DNA of 64,000 nt from Shewanella hanedai (GTDB lineage Bacteria; Pseudomonadota; Gammaproteobacteria; Enterobacterales; Shewanellaceae): contig NZ_VKGK01000007.1 of NCBI RefSeq assembly GCF_007197645.1, forward strand, positions 1 to 64,000, written 5' to 3'. The position numbers were made by a program, and so were the translations under genes. This document shows, one piece after another, positions 9,968 to 20,582 of this stretch (positions are counted from its first letter, which is position 1; each line of letters starts with the position of its first letter). The notes under the pieces are model-generated. The model saw nothing but the letters and a program-made list of their open reading frames with translations. It searched no databases and was not told the DNA's origin.

Positions 9968-11194
9968 ATGTCAGCAGTAATAAAAAAAACCGGTGTTAAG
10001 AAAGTCGTTTTGGCATATTCAGGTGGACTCGATACTTCAGCGATTATCCCTTGGCTAAAAGAGACCTACGATGATTGTGAAATCATCGCATTTTGTGCTG
10101 ACGTGGGTCAGGGCGAAGCTGAGTTAGAAGGGCTATATGAGAAAGCCATCTCTTCGGGAGCATCTGAGTGCCATATTGTCGATCTAAAAGAGGAGTTGGT
10201 TGCTGATTATATCTATCCGACCATTGCTACTGGTGCTATCTATGAAGGGACTTACCTACTCGGTACGTCAATGGCGAGACCTATTATTGCCAAGGCACAA
10301 GTTGAAGTTGCACGTAAAGTAGGTGCTGATGCGGTTTGTCATGGTTGTACAGGTAAAGGTAATGATCAGGTTCGTTTCGAAGGCTGTTTTGCTGCGCTGG
10401 CACCAGATTTAAAAGTGATAGCACCTTGGCGTGAGTGGGAGATGGTGAGTCGTGAAGATCTACTTGACTATCTTGCCGAACGCAATATTGAAACAACGGC
10501 TTCTGCGACTAAAATTTACAGCCGTGATGCTAATGCTTGGCACATCTCACACGAAGGTGGTGAGCTCGAAGATCCATGGAACGAGCCGACTAAAGGCGTG
10601 TGGACCATGACCGTTGCGCCAGAAGATGCCCCTAGTGAGCCTGAATATGTGACGATTGAAGTTGAGCAAGGCAAGATCACTAAGGTTAATGGCGAGGCTC
10701 TTTCTCCTTATGCAGCCCTTATGGTGCTTAACGAAGTGGCTGGTGCACATGGTGTTGGCAGAATCGATATTACTGAGAACAGATTAGTGGGTATGAAGTC
10801 ACGTGGCTGCTACGAAACCCCTGGTGGAACTGTGATGTTTGCAGCGCTACGTGCTGTTGAAGAGTTAGTACTAGACAAGAGCAGCCGTGAGTGGCGTGAG
10901 CAGATTGGTGCTCAGATGGCGCACCTTGTTTATGATGGACGTTGGTTTACCCCATTGTGTGAATCTTTGCTTGGTGCATCTCAGCCGTTAGCCAATTTAG
11001 TCAATGGCGAAGTTGTGATTAAGCTTTATAAAGGTCAGGCTCAAGCGGTTAAGAAACGTTCTCCAAATAGCCTTTATTCTGAAGCATTTGCGACTTTCGG
11101 TGAAGATGACGTGTATAACCAGAAAGATGCTGAAGGCTTTATCCGCCTTTATTCTCTTGCAAGTCGTATTAGAGCATTAAATCCCAAAATTTAG
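9968..11194 (+). CDS. argG: Argininosuccinate synthase
   Basis: 408-residue ATP-pyrophosphatase family enzyme joining citrulline and aspartate. The P-loop AYSGGLDTS (residues 17-25) is intact, with the family motifs [15 protein letters not shown] and [11 protein letters not shown]. The length matches the shorter type of bacterial ArgG. The ATG has AGGAAA just upstream. Between this gene and argH is a hairpin with a T-run. Confidence 0.96.
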   Translation: MSAVIKKTGVKKVVLAYSGGLDTSAIIPWLKETYDDCEIIAFCADVGQGEAELEGLYEKAISSGASECHIVDLKEELVADYIYPTIATGAIYEGTYLLGTSMARPIIAKAQVEVARKVGADAVCHGCTGKGNDQVRFEGCFAALAPDLKVIAPWREWEMVSREDLLDYLAERNIETTASATKIYSRDANAWHISHEGGELEDPWNEPTKGVWTMTVAPEDAPSEPEYVTIEVEQGKITKVNGEALSPYAALMVLNEVAGAHGVGRIDITENRLVGMKSRGCYETPGGTVMFAALRAVEELVLDKSSREWREQIGAQMAHLVYDGRWFTPLCESLLGASQPLANLVNGEVVIKLYKGQAQAVKKRSPNSLYSEAFATFGEDDVYNQKDAEGFIRLYSLASRIRALNPKI

Positions 11195-11227
11195 AAAATT
11201 ACAGTCTACTAATTTATAGAATTAAAC

Positions 11228-11249
11228 GGGGCGCTAAGCGTCCCTTTTT
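11228..11249 (+). terminator. Hairpin with T-run between argG and argH
   Basis: GGGGCGC pairs with GCGTCCC (one G-T wobble) around TAA, followed by TTTTTA. It looks like a weak intrinsic terminator inside the arg operon, ~20 bases before argH, and could lower argH expression relative to argG or protect the upstream message. Confidence 0.5.
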
Positions 11250-11271
11250 ACAGAAACAAGAGGAAGTCAGC

Positions 11272-12642
11272 ATGGCATTATGGGGCGGAAGGTTTAGTCA
11301 AGAAAGTAGCGCGTTGTTTAAATTATTCAATGACTCATTGCCTGTCGATTATCGTTTGATTGAGCAAGATATTGTTGGTTCTATCGCTTGGGCTGCTGCG
11401 ATTACGCAAGTAGGAATTTTGACTCAAGTTGAGTGTGACAAGTTGCAAAAGGCCTTAAAAGATCTGTTGGCGGAAGTCACCAATAATCCTGAGCTTATTC
11501 TAGCGTCTGGAGCCGAAGACATTCACAGTTTTGTTGAGTCGGCTTTGATTGCTAAAGTCGGTGATCTAGGTAAAAAATTACATACGGGTCGTTCACGTAA
11601 CGATCAGGTGGCGACGGATCTTAAGCTCTGGTGTAAGAAAGAGGGGCAACAACAGTTAGGGCTCTTGGTAAAACTTAGGCAAGCTTTGCTCGAACTCGCT
11701 GAGCGTGAACTCGATGCTGTGATGCCTGGCTATACCCACCTTCAGCGTGCTCAGCCTGTTGCTTTTGGTCACTGGTGTTTAGCTTATGTTGAGATGTTTG
11801 AACGTGACATTAGTCGTCTTGAAGATGCGCTAAAACGCGCTGATACATGCCCGCTTGGTACTGGCGCATTAGCGGGGACGGCATATCCGATGGATAGATA
11901 TAAGCTCGCTGAGTCGTTAGGGTTTGCATCACCGACATTGAACAGTTTAGATAGCGTGTCAGACAGGGATCATGTGATTGAGATCTGCAGTGATGCCTCA
12001 ATTAGCATGATGCATTTGAGTCGTATGGCTGAGGATTTGATCTTTTTTAATAGCGGTGAAGCTGGGTTTATCGATCTCGACGATGAAGTGACTTCGGGCT
12101 CATCGTTGATGCCACAGAAAAAGAATCCAGATGCCCTTGAACTTATTCGTGGTAAAACAGGCCGTGTTTATGGCAGCTTAGTTGGTATTCTCACCACGAT
12201 GAAAGCACTCCCGCTTGCATATAATAAAGATATGCAGGAGGACAAAGAGGGCTTGTTCGATGTGATGGATAGCTGGGCCATTTGTTTAGAGATGGCGGCA
12301 TTGGTATTAAGTGGCTTAACTGTTAACCGTGAAAATACACTCAAGGCAGCTCAACAAGGTTATGCAAACTCAACAGAGTTGGCCGATTACTTAGTCGCTA
12401 AAGGTGTGCCATTTCGTGAGGCGCATCATGTTGTAGGTGAGGTTGTCGTTTGTGCGTTAGCTGCCAAGAAACCACTAGAGGATTTTGCTCTTGAAGAGTT
12501 GAAATCATTCGCTGCCGTGATTGAGCAAGATGTCTATGACTGCTTAACGATTGAGTCTTGTTTAGCCAAGCGTGAAGCATTGGGCGGGACGGCATTACCG
12601 CAAGTGAAGTCAGCATTAGACGTTAAAAAGTCTAAATTTTAA
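11272..12642 (+). CDS. argH: Argininosuccinate lyase
   Basis: 456-residue fumarase/aspartase superfamily enzyme that splits argininosuccinate into arginine and fumarate. The signature [12 protein letters not shown] is near residue 280, and HTGRSRNDQ and the catalytic-region HLQRAQP are present. The N-terminal MALWGGRF is typical. Some marine relatives carry ArgH fused to an ArgA acetyltransferase; here the protein ends at the normal ArgH C-terminus (no fusion). It closes the operon; acetylglutamate synthase must be encoded elsewhere. Confidence 0.96.
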   Translation: MALWGGRFSQESSALFKLFNDSLPVDYRLIEQDIVGSIAWAAAITQVGILTQVECDKLQKALKDLLAEVTNNPELILASGAEDIHSFVESALIAKVGDLGKKLHTGRSRNDQVATDLKLWCKKEGQQQLGLLVKLRQALLELAERELDAVMPGYTHLQRAQPVAFGHWCLAYVEMFERDISRLEDALKRADTCPLGTGALAGTAYPMDRYKLAESLGFASPTLNSLDSVSDRDHVIEICSDASISMMHLSRMAEDLIFFNSGEAGFIDLDDEVTSGSSLMPQKKNPDALELIRGKTGRVYGSLVGILTTMKALPLAYNKDMQEDKEGLFDVMDSWAICLEMAALVLSGLTVNRENTLKAAQQGYANSTELADYLVAKGVPFREAHHVVGEVVVCALAAKKPLEDFALEELKSFAAVIEQDVYDCLTIESCLAKREALGGTALPQVKSALDVKKSKF

Positions 12643-12719
12643 CCACTTGGTATTGAGCTGAAAAATATTTTCGCTGTGTGTCAAAAAATAGTCGTGAAAA
12701 TATAAGCACCGCATAAAAT

Positions 12720-12762
12720 GAAAAAGCGCGAAAGACTCAATGAGTCCTTCGCGCTTTTTAAT
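12720..12762. terminator. Bidirectional terminator between argH and mrcA
   Basis: AAAAAGCGCGAA.GACTC pairs with GAGTC.TTCGCGCTTTTT around a three-base loop with one mismatch. A-run on the left and T-run on the right, so it serves the convergent argH and mrcA. Confidence 0.9.
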
Positions 12763-12794
12763 AGAGCAATGATGCAACCGTTAAAGATTTACCT

Positions 12795-15338
12795 TTATTG
12801 GAATAGATCTTCAGTAGAGTCCTCGATAAAAATATTATTCGACTCTTCAGCTTCAGTTGCAAATTCTGTTGGCTCAGTGCCAGAAACAAAGTACTCAAAT
12901 TTACTGGTGTAGTCTGTTTTGCGGCTGAGTTTACCCGTTGCTAAATCGATTCTGACCGATACGATCCCTTCGGGTGGAGAACTTGGTACTTCAGGCTGAC
13001 CAGCAAGTGCATTCTTCATAAACTCATTCCAAGCAGGGCCTGCTGTTTTTGCGCCAGCTTCTGCTGCTGAGATTTGATCCCTAGCTCCATTGGCATTCCA
13101 ACTGGTTCTACCAAGTTCTTGGCCGTGATCATCAAATCCTACCCATACCGTTGTTGTTAAGTTAGGGTTGAAACCACTAAACCAAGTGTCGCGTGACTCG
13201 TTGGTTGTCCCTGTCTTACCAGCGATATCGTGTCTTTTTACGACTCTTGAAGCGCGCCAAGCTGTGCCATTCCAACCGGTTCTTTTACTCCAGTTACCGC
13301 CACCCCAAATAACACTCTTAAGGGCGTCAGTGATAAGAAAAGCGGTTTGCTCTGAGATTATTTGTGGAGCAAAGCGGCTATCTGAATCACCACATATATT
13401 ATCAGGATCTTCAAGCGAAATTGGCGCAGGAGCAAGTTCTTGTGCCATTGAGGCAAACGGATCGACCTCTATTGCTGGCTCAGGAACTTCAGCTGCTGGT
13501 GGGGCGCAAGCTAGCGTTGGGTTTGATTTTTCAATGATGTCACCATAGGCGTCTTCAATACGATCAATGAAAAAAGGTTCGACCTTATAACCGCCGTTTG
13601 CAAAAACTGAAAACGCAGTGACTACTTGAAGAGGCGTCACAGAAGGAGAACCTAAAGCGACGGACTCATTTTTAGGAAGGTCGGCGGGATCAAAGCCAAA
13701 TTTAATTAGGGTTTCAATGGCCGTATCCAAGGTCGCATAACGAATGGCTCTAACTGCCATCACGTTAATGGACTGAGCGAGACCCATCTTAAGACGTGTC
13801 GGTCCAGTATATTTATCTGGTGAGTTTTTAGGTCTCCAGGCTGTCCCTTGACGAGTATCGGGCTTATTAATTGGCGCATTATTGATTAAGGTTGCCAATG
13901 TATAGCCTTTATCAATTGCTGCTGTATAGATGAAAGGTTTGATGTTCGAGCCTAGCTGACGTTTGGCTTGAGTCACTCTGTTGTACTGACTTGTATGGAA
14001 GCTGAAACCTCCAACAAGCGTGCGTATTGCCCCGTTATTTGGGTCTAGAGATACGATGGCACTTGATACTTTAGGTACTTGAGATAGTTGCCAAATATCA
14101 CCATTATTACGGATCCAAACCTGTTCACCAGGCGTTAAGATTTGATCCGCTTTTTTAGGAGCCTTACTTTGGCGTTTATTGGTAATATATTTTCGAGCCC
14201 AATTTAAACCCTGCCACTCTATGGTGAGCTCTTCGCCGTCAGGAGTGAGCACCTGTGCACTTTGTTCATCGATGCTAATCACTGCGACTGGAACCATGCC
14301 TTGAAAAGCTCTGGTTTGTTTGAGCTTAGTTATAATAACTGCGTTATCTAAGGGAGTTTCGGTCCATAGAATTTTAGTTGGTCCGCGGTAGCCATGACGT
14401 TCATCATATGCGAAAACATTATCCCTGAGTGCTTCTTGAGCGAAGACCTGAAGGCGTGAATCGATAGTTGTATAGATATTATATCCGCCAGTATAGGCTT
14501 CATCTTCACCTAATTTGTCAACGAGGTAATCACGAGCCATTTCAGAGATATAGGGAGCATATAAATTGATTTCTGCTCCGTGATATTTAGCAGTTATCGG
14601 TGTTTGGCTAGCTTCTGTATATTGCGTCTTGTTTATACTCTGTTTTTCCAACATTCGACTCAGCACCCAATTACGGCGGTTCATCGCTCTACTGGGGTTA
14701 CGAATTGGATTGGCGGCAGATGGAGCTTGTGGCAAACCTGCAATCATCGCCATTTCGGGAAGAGTGAGCTGATCGAGTTCTTTACCGTAATAAACCTGAG
14801 CAGCAGCACCGACACCGTAGGCACGATTTCCAAGAAATGAGCGGTTGAGATAAAGCTCTAATATTTGCTCTTTAGATAATGCTTTTTCGATCTTTATAGC
14901 AAGAAATATCTCTTTGATTTTACGTATGTAAGTCTTTTCACGAGATAGGAAAAATCCCCTCGCAACTTGCTGAGTAATGGTACTTGCGCCCTGGCTTTTC
15001 TTCCCTGTTGTGATCAGAATAAATGCCGCACGAGTGATGCCGATTGGGTCTATACCATGATGTTCAAAGAACCTTGCATCTTCAGTGTCTAACACTGCAT
15101 CGATAAGAAGAGGAGGGACATCCTCAAATGCGACTGGGATCCGTCTTTTTTCACCAAATTGTGAAATCAGCTTTCCGTCACTGCTGAAAACACGCAGAGG
15201 AGTTTGAAGTTTGACCGTTTTTAAGGTGTTAACATCAGGTAAATCTGGCAACACATAAAAATAAGCTGCAGCGATAGCGCCGACGCCTAATAGAGCGAGG
15301 CTAAATAGAGCGATAATTATACGTTTAAACCACTTCAC
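12795..15338 (-). CDS. mrcA: Penicillin-binding protein 1A (bifunctional peptidoglycan synthase)
   Basis: About 847-residue class A PBP in the inner membrane. A short cytoplasmic start and one membrane segment (residues ~5-27) are followed by the glycosyltransferase domain (EDARFFEHHG with catalytic Glu; GASTITQQVAR), an OB-like insert and the transpeptidase domain (active-site GSNIKP, and KTGTTNE near the C-terminus). It polymerises and crosslinks peptidoglycan; its activator LpoA is encoded at 29513-31417. The frame is open to a TTG at 15362. I prefer the GTG at 15338, because it has GGGA seven bases upstream and makes the N-terminus align with E. coli MKFVKYF. Divergent from pilM, as is common in proteobacteria. 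Confidence 0.93.
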   Translation of the reverse strand: MKWFKRIIIALFSLALLGVGAIAAAYFYVLPDLPDVNTLKTVKLQTPLRVFSSDGKLISQFGEKRRIPVAFEDVPPLLIDAVLDTEDARFFEHHGIDPIGITRAAFILITTGKKSQGASTITQQVARGFFLSREKTYIRKIKEIFLAIKIEKALSKEQILELYLNRSFLGNRAYGVGAAAQVYYGKELDQLTLPEMAMIAGLPQAPSAANPIRNPSRAMNRRNWVLSRMLEKQSINKTQYTEASQTPITAKYHGAEINLYAPYISEMARDYLVDKLGEDEAYTGGYNIYTTIDSRLQVFAQEALRDNVFAYDERHGYRGPTKILWTETPLDNAVIITKLKQTRAFQGMVPVAVISIDEQSAQVLTPDGEELTIEWQGLNWARKYITNKRQSKAPKKADQILTPGEQVWIRNNGDIWQLSQVPKVSSAIVSLDPNNGAIRTLVGGFSFHTSQYNRVTQAKRQLGSNIKPFIYTAAIDKGYTLATLINNAPINKPDTRQGTAWRPKNSPDKYTGPTRLKMGLAQSINVMAVRAIRYATLDTAIETLIKFGFDPADLPKNESVALGSPSVTPLQVVTAFSVFANGGYKVEPFFIDRIEDAYGDIIEKSNPTLACAPPAAEVPEPAIEVDPFASMAQELAPAPISLEDPDNICGDSDSRFAPQIISEQTAFLITDALKSVIWGGGNWSKRTGWNGTAWRASRVVKRHDIAGKTGTTNESRDTWFSGFNPNLTTTVWVGFDDHGQELGRTSWNANGARDQISAAEAGAKTAGPAWNEFMKNALAGQPEVPSSPPEGIVSVRIDLATGKLSRKTDYTSKFEYFVSGTEPTEFATEAEESNNIFIEDSTEDLFQ

Positions 15339-15523
15339 CAGAATATCCCAAAATTTAAGCAAGGCCGACAGTATATAAGGCGTTAAGCAATTGGTGAAGT
15401 AAAAATGGTCGTCAAAAAAATGTCAATTGTAAAAGGGCTAAACATTCTGTACAAATAGCTATAACAAGTTGATTCTGTGCTAATCTAATTCTTGTAACAA
15501 TAACAAAGAGCGACAATCAAATT

Positions 15524-16603
15524 ATGCTTTCGAATTTATGGAAGCGTCAGGCTCCGCAGATGGTTGGAATTGACATCGGTTCCCACGAAATAAAAGCAAT
15601 CCTGCTGAGTAAGACGGCTGATGGTTATAAAATTATAAGTCATGCAGCAGTTCCTTTAAAAAAGGGGGCTGTCAATGATCATGAGATCAGAGATGTCGAT
15701 GCCGTCGTTGAATCGTTAAAGCAAGTGAGGCGTGCGCTTCCTAAAGGTACTCGGTCAGCAGCTGTTGCTGTATCAGGTTCAGCTGTGATGACGAAGGTTA
15801 TCTATATGGATGCGGCATTAAATGAAGAGGAAATGGAGGCACAAATTGAAATTGAAGCCGATAATTTAATTCCTTATTCACTTGATGAAGTCAGTATTGA
15901 TTTTGAAACATTAAATGTTAACAGTGCCGATCCCACCAAGGTTGATGTGCTACTCAGTGCATGTCGAACCGAGAATATTGATGTACGGGTCGATTCTCTC
16001 GATGAAATTAATTTTGAAACAAAAGTGGTAGATGTTGAAGGTTATGCTCTAGGACGTTCCTACGAAATTGTTTCGGCACAATTGCCTGAGGGTGCTGAAA
16101 ACAAGGTTGTTGCCCTCGTTGATATTGGTGCCAATATCACGACTTTTGCAGTGGTTGAAAATGGTGAAACCAGTTTTGTGCGTGAGCAAGCATTTGGTGG
16201 AGAGCAGTTTACTCAGTCGATACTGTCATTCTACGGCATGTCACATGAACAAGCCGAAAAAGCAAAATTAGAAGGGGACTTACCGCGAAACTATATGTTT
16301 GAAGTTTTATCTCCTTTTCAAACGCAATTATTACAACAAATAAAAAGAACATTGCAGATTTATTGTACATCGAGTGGGAAAGATAAAGTTGACCATATTA
16401 TTTTATGTGGCGGGACATCTAAACTTGAAGGAATGGCTAATTTACTCACGAATGAACTTGGTGTTCACACAATTATTGCAGATCCATTCCAAGGTTGTTT
16501 ACATGCTGATGAGAAAGTTAAAAATAAACTTCAACCGGATATAAGTAAATATATGGTTGCTTGTGGATTAGCGCTAAGGAGTTACGCCCAATGGCGAACA
16601 TAA
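15524..16603 (+). CDS. pilM: Type IV pilus assembly protein PilM
   Basis: 359-residue actin-like ATPase (FtsA/PilM fold) on the cytoplasmic side of the type IV pilus alignment complex. The phosphate-1 motif VGIDIGSHEIKA (near residue 14), the second phosphate loop VDIGANITTF (near 199) and ILCGGTSKLEGM (near 290) are visible. It binds the N-terminal tail of PilN. First gene of pilMNOPQ. Its end overlaps the pilN start by 13 bases. Confidence 0.95.
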   Translation: MLSNLWKRQAPQMVGIDIGSHEIKAILLSKTADGYKIISHAAVPLKKGAVNDHEIRDVDAVVESLKQVRRALPKGTRSAAVAVSGSAVMTKVIYMDAALNEEEMEAQIEIEADNLIPYSLDEVSIDFETLNVNSADPTKVDVLLSACRTENIDVRVDSLDEINFETKVVDVEGYALGRSYEIVSAQLPEGAENKVVALVDIGANITTFAVVENGETSFVREQAFGGEQFTQSILSFYGMSHEQAEKAKLEGDLPRNYMFEVLSPFQTQLLQQIKRTLQIYCTSSGKDKVDHIILCGGTSKLEGMANLLTNELGVHTIIADPFQGCLHADEKVKNKLQPDISKYMVACGLALRSYAQWRT

Positions 16604-17172
16604 ATTTATTACCTTGGCGTGAAGAAGCGAGAGAGAAGCAGAAAAAAGACTATATCGGAATTCTGGTATTAGTTTTTATTGCTTCCTCTTTTGTGGTTTA
16701 TTCCTCTCTAGGTTTTGTCGAGATGATGACTGATAACCAAAAATCTCGGAATGCATATCTAACCACTGAAATTCAGTTATTAGAGAAACAGATTGCTGAA
16801 ATTAAGAAAATTAGAACGCGAAAGGATGACATTGAGCGTCGAACTGAAATCATACTGAATTTACAACAAGCACGAAATTTGCCGACTCATGTTCTTGATG
16901 AACTAGTGAGAATAGTCCCACCCGGCATCTATCTTTCAAGTATAGAGAAAAAAGGAAGTTTGTTGTGGATTCAAGGTAGAAGCGAATCTAACAACAATGT
17001 TGCTAATATGATGAGGAAAGTAAAAACATCCCCATGGCTTCAAGATCCTACTATTCAATCTATTGTTGCCCAAAATCAAGAGTTAAGGCAGTTACAGAGC
17101 TTTAGTTTGAAAGTCACTATCAAGCCTGCTGCTGATGTGTATAACTTGGCGGATCAAGGGGCGAGTAAATGA
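16591..17172 (+). CDS. pilN: Type IV pilus inner-membrane protein PilN
   Basis: 193-residue bitopic inner-membrane protein. It begins with the family signature INLLPWRE (residues 4-11), the peptide bound by PilM, followed by one membrane segment (~residues 24-44), a coiled coil (~50-90) and a ferredoxin-like periplasmic domain. The ATG at 16591 lies inside the end of pilM and has AAGGAG ten bases upstream; an earlier in-frame TTG at 16561 is rejected. Overlaps pilO by four bases (ATGA). Confidence 0.93.
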   Translation: MANINLLPWREEAREKQKKDYIGILVLVFIASSFVVYSSLGFVEMMTDNQKSRNAYLTTEIQLLEKQIAEIKKIRTRKDDIERRTEIILNLQQARNLPTHVLDELVRIVPPGIYLSSIEKKGSLLWIQGRSESNNNVANMMRKVKTSPWLQDPTIQSIVAQNQELRQLQSFSLKVTIKPAADVYNLADQGASK

Positions 17173-17780
17173 ATCTCGATCTAGATCAGTTTAATGATAT
17201 CGATTTTGAAAATGTAGGTGGTTGGCCTCTATTGGTCAAGATTGTATTTGCGGCAATTTTATCAGTCTGTATTTTTGTGGCGAGCTATTTCTTGTTCATT
17301 TCAGATGCGATGGCACAACTCGATAGAGAACAGCAAACAGAGCAAAGACTCAGAGAAGACTTTAAATCGAAGTACCAGTTAGCCGCTAATTTAAAGTTGT
17401 ATCGTGAACAGTTAGGGACAATGGAAGGACAGTTTGCTCAGCTACTTAAGATGTTGCCTTCGAAAAATGAGATGCCTGGTTTACTCGATGATCTCACTTT
17501 TGTCGCTACTGACTCTGGCCTTAAAATCGACAGTTTAGATTGGCGAGATGTTGTTCAGCGAGACTTCTATATAGAGTTTCCAATTAGCATGTCTGTTAGC
17601 GGTGAGTATCACGAGTTGGGGCAATTGGTGGGTGGTGTTGCTAAGTTGCCGCGTATTGTGAGCTTGCATGACTTTGTCATCAAGAAGACGGATGGCGGTT
17701 ACTTAGGGATGGAAATCCTAGCAAAAACTTATCGTTTTAAAGAGGGTGCTGATTTACCGGATAAGAAGGGGAAAAAATAA
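17169..17780 (+). CDS. pilO: Type IV pilus inner-membrane protein PilO
   Basis: 203-residue partner of PilN. Residues ~20-45 form the single membrane anchor (WPLLVKIVFAAILSV), then a coiled coil and a periplasmic ferredoxin-like domain. PilNO dimers link PilM in the cytoplasm to PilP and the secretin PilQ. Coupled by overlap to pilN and, by one shared base, to pilP. Confidence 0.92.
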   Translation: MNLDLDQFNDIDFENVGGWPLLVKIVFAAILSVCIFVASYFLFISDAMAQLDREQQTEQRLREDFKSKYQLAANLKLYREQLGTMEGQFAQLLKMLPSKNEMPGLLDDLTFVATDSGLKIDSLDWRDVVQRDFYIEFPISMSVSGEYHELGQLVGGVAKLPRIVSLHDFVIKKTDGGYLGMEILAKTYRFKEGADLPDKKGKK

Positions 17781-18295
17781 TGAAACGACTCTTTCTTATA
17801 TTATCTGCGTTTGTACTTGTGGGTTGTGTTGGCGATCGAAGTGACTTAGAACTCTTTGTGACGACCACTAAAGCGCAGCATGTCGCTCATATTCCGCCAT
17901 TAAAAGAAGCTCCAAAATTTGAACATTTTTCTTATCAGGCTGATTTAATGCGAAGCCCTTTTGTTCCTCCGTCTAGAGAGTTGACTGAAGAGATTATTGA
18001 TACAACGAAGGATTGTTTACAGCCAGATTTAAAAAGACGTAAGGGAAGATTAGAAACCTATGCGTTAGATAATCTAAAAATGCGTGGCACATTGAGTGAA
18101 ATAGACACTACATGGGCTTTAGTTGAGAGCAATGATGGCAGTGTATACCGTTTAGGCTTAGGTGAATATTTAGGTCTCTATAATGGGAAGATAGCTAAAG
18201 TTACGCCACAAAAAGTTGAAATCATTGAATTAATTCCAGATGGTTCTGGTTGCTGGACTGAAAGAGTCAGCAGCATGGAATTGACTGGAGAATAA
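17780..18295 (+). CDS. pilP: Type IV pilus pilotin-like lipoprotein PilP
   Basis: 171-residue periplasmic lipoprotein with signal MKRLFLILSAFVLVGC; Cys16 is the lipidation site. The segment FVPPSRELTE is the PilNO-binding linker region typical of the family, followed by the small beta-sandwich domain (LDNLKMRGTL; YRLGLGEYLG) that contacts the N0 domain of PilQ. The stop of pilO and the start of pilP share one base. Confidence 0.93.
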   Translation: MKRLFLILSAFVLVGCVGDRSDLELFVTTTKAQHVAHIPPLKEAPKFEHFSYQADLMRSPFVPPSRELTEEIIDTTKDCLQPDLKRRKGRLETYALDNLKMRGTLSEIDTTWALVESNDGSVYRLGLGEYLGLYNGKIAKVTPQKVEIIELIPDGSGCWTERVSSMELTGE

Positions 18296-18316
18296 CAAGC
18301 GAAGGATGTGGGAATA

Positions 18317-20365
18317 ATGGGATCTTCTGCCGCGAGAAATAGAAGCTTTGGCAAGTCAGCGTTATACAGTTTTATTATTTGTTTAGCCTTGGCTATTACA
18401 GGTGTGTCTAATGCCGTTGCCGCAAATCGATTAGTTGACGTTAAATATCATACAATTGTGGATCACCAGTTAGAACTGCAATTGATATTTGAAGATGATA
18501 TCGCAAAGCCTGAAATAGAGCTCAATGCATCACCTGCTCAAATCATATTATTCTTTAAAGATAGTATTTCAGGGTTAGAAAAGAACCTGCTTCCAATTAA
18601 GGCTGTTGGGGTTGAATCTGTGAGTGTTAGTCAGGATGGTGGCAGCACGAGATTAGTTGTCAGTCTTGATAAAGTGAAAGCTTACAAAGGCAACTTAGCT
18701 GGTAATACCTACAACCTAACTATTAATGATGAAGTGGCGGAGTCTAAAGACAGTGCTGAGAACCCATTTGTAAATTCAATTAATAATATTGATTTTAGAC
18801 GTACGGAAGAAGGGGGCGGAGAGTTACTGGTCAAGTTGAACAACAGTAAGGTTGCAGCCAATGTTGAACAAGTTGGGGCTAAGCTTGAGCTTAAACTTTA
18901 TAACACCGATATTGAGTCAGACTTACTTTACGTGATGGATGTTCAAGACTTTGCTACGCCAGTAAGAAGCTTTGAAACCTATAAAGATGAGCTTACCTCA
19001 CGCTTCTTAATTGATATTACTGGTGAGTATGATTACAGCTATGTGCAAGAAGGTAACGTGTTCCGGTTGAGCATTACTAAAGCCGAACGTGTCTTTTTAG
19101 CCAAAGAGGAAGCGAAATATGATGGTAAATCACTATCATTGAACTTCCAGAGTATCTCCGTAAGAACGGTTTTACAGATTATTGCTGATTATAATAACTT
19201 TAACTTGGTGACCAGCGACACTGTCGAAGGCGATATTACGCTTAGGTTGGACGATGTTCCTTGGGATCAGGCGTTAGATTTAATTCTACAAACAAAAGGA
19301 TTAGATAAGCGAATCGAAGGTAATATCTTGATGGTGGCGCCAAGAGAAGAGCTCGCGATTCGTGAGAGTCAGATGTTAAAGGACATGCAGGAAGTTAAAG
19401 AACTGTCTCCACTTTATTCCGAGTTTATCCAGATTAACTATGCGAAAGGTTCTGATATTGCAGTACTATTGAAAAGCGACGATTCGAGTTTATTATCTTC
19501 TCGGGGGAGCGTAGCTGTTGATGAAAGAACAAATACACTTCTTGTTAAAGACACTGAAGAGATCATCGAAAATATTAATCGATTAATCGAAGTGTTGGAC
19601 ATCCCCATCCGTCAGGTGCTTATTGAAGCTCGAATGGTAACAGTGAAAGACGATGTGTCAGAAGATCTTGGTATTCAATGGGGAATAAGTGACAAACAGG
19701 GCAGTAAAGGTACCTCAGGCAGTATTGGCGGCGCTGAAAGTATTGCTAACGGCAAGATCCCGAGTATCAATGACAGGCTCAATGTGAACTTTCCTGCTCC
19801 AGCTGCGGCAGCAAGTGTGGCATTCCATATTGCTAAGTTAGCAGATGGGACAATCCTCGACATGGAATTGAGCGCCCTTGAACAGGAAAATAAAGGTGAA
19901 ATCATCGCAAGTCCGCGGATCACCACTTCGAATCAAAAAGCGGCATATATTGAGCAAGGTGTAGAGATCCCTTACGTTGAGTCAAGCTCAAGCGGTGCGG
20001 CTACGGTCAGCTTTAAAAAGGCCGTATTGTCGCTTCGTGTAACACCACAAATAACACCTGACAATAGAGTTATTTTAGATCTAGAGATCACTCAAGATTC
20101 TCAAGGTAAAGTAGTTGCAACACCATTAGGAGAAGCTGTTTCCATTGATACACAGCGTATCGGAACTCAGGTGTTAGTCGACCATGGTGAGACAATCGTG
20201 CTTGGCGGTATCTATCAACAAAACTTAATTAGCCGTGTTAGTAAAGTGCCGGTATTAGGTGATATACCGTTTGTCGGTTTTCTCTTTAGAAGCACTTCAG
20301 ATAAAAATGAGCGACAAGAGCTACTCATATTTGTTACGCCGAAAATTATCTCTGAAGAGATATAA
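18317..20365 (+). CDS. pilQ: Type IV pilus secretin PilQ
   Basis: 682-residue outer-membrane secretin through which the pilus leaves the cell. A signal peptide is at ~residues 15-40 (ending near AVAA), then AMIN-type domains, the N0/STN domain (residues ~270-340, VRTVLQIIADYNNFN), N1 and the secretin domain (GEIIASPRITTSNQKAAYIEQG; VPVLGDIPFVGFLF near the end). The frame also has a GTG at 18308, but the ATG at 18317 has GAAGGA at good spacing. A terminator follows at 20385. Confidence 0.95.
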   Translation: MGSSAARNRSFGKSALYSFIICLALAITGVSNAVAANRLVDVKYHTIVDHQLELQLIFEDDIAKPEIELNASPAQIILFFKDSISGLEKNLLPIKAVGVESVSVSQDGGSTRLVVSLDKVKAYKGNLAGNTYNLTINDEVAESKDSAENPFVNSINNIDFRRTEEGGGELLVKLNNSKVAANVEQVGAKLELKLYNTDIESDLLYVMDVQDFATPVRSFETYKDELTSRFLIDITGEYDYSYVQEGNVFRLSITKAERVFLAKEEAKYDGKSLSLNFQSISVRTVLQIIADYNNFNLVTSDTVEGDITLRLDDVPWDQALDLILQTKGLDKRIEGNILMVAPREELAIRESQMLKDMQEVKELSPLYSEFIQINYAKGSDIAVLLKSDDSSLLSSRGSVAVDERTNTLLVKDTEEIIENINRLIEVLDIPIRQVLIEARMVTVKDDVSEDLGIQWGISDKQGSKGTSGSIGGAESIANGKIPSINDRLNVNFPAPAAAASVAFHIAKLADGTILDMELSALEQENKGEIIASPRITTSNQKAAYIEQGVEIPYVESSSSGAATVSFKKAVLSLRVTPQITPDNRVILDLEITQDSQGKVVATPLGEAVSIDTQRIGTQVLVDHGETIVLGGIYQQNLISRVSKVPVLGDIPFVGFLFRSTSDKNERQELLIFVTPKIISEEI

Positions 20366-20384
20366 GCACACTAAATTATTAGAT

Positions 20385-20418
20385 AAAACCAGTACCTAAG
20401 TTACTGGTTTTTATTTTT
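20385..20418 (+). terminator. Terminator between pilQ and aroK
   Basis: AAAACCAGTA pairs with TACTGGTTTT around a ~7-base loop and is followed by a T-rich stretch. It separates pilMNOPQ from the aroK group, although read-through or a promoter in the 160 bases after it must supply aroK. Confidence 0.75.
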
Positions 20419-20582
20419 TAATCAGACAATATTTGAATTATATAGGGACATGGCTTGCCTTTAATGGTGTTTAACTGAGATAATCAGGGGTCAAGTCTCA
20501 TTAGAGCAAGGTAACATATAAGGTCGGTTTTATTTTTCGAATCGACGTAGGCAAACTTAATATAAGATTCAGACGTAAAGCA

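Noticed and set aside
12718-12912. 64-codon plus-strand frame over the argH/mrcA terminator
   Set aside because: Starts in a terminator hairpin and runs antisense into the end of mrcA.
13168-13548. 126-codon frame antisense to mrcA
   Set aside because: Overlaps the acidic linker and transpeptidase part of mrcA; no independent support.
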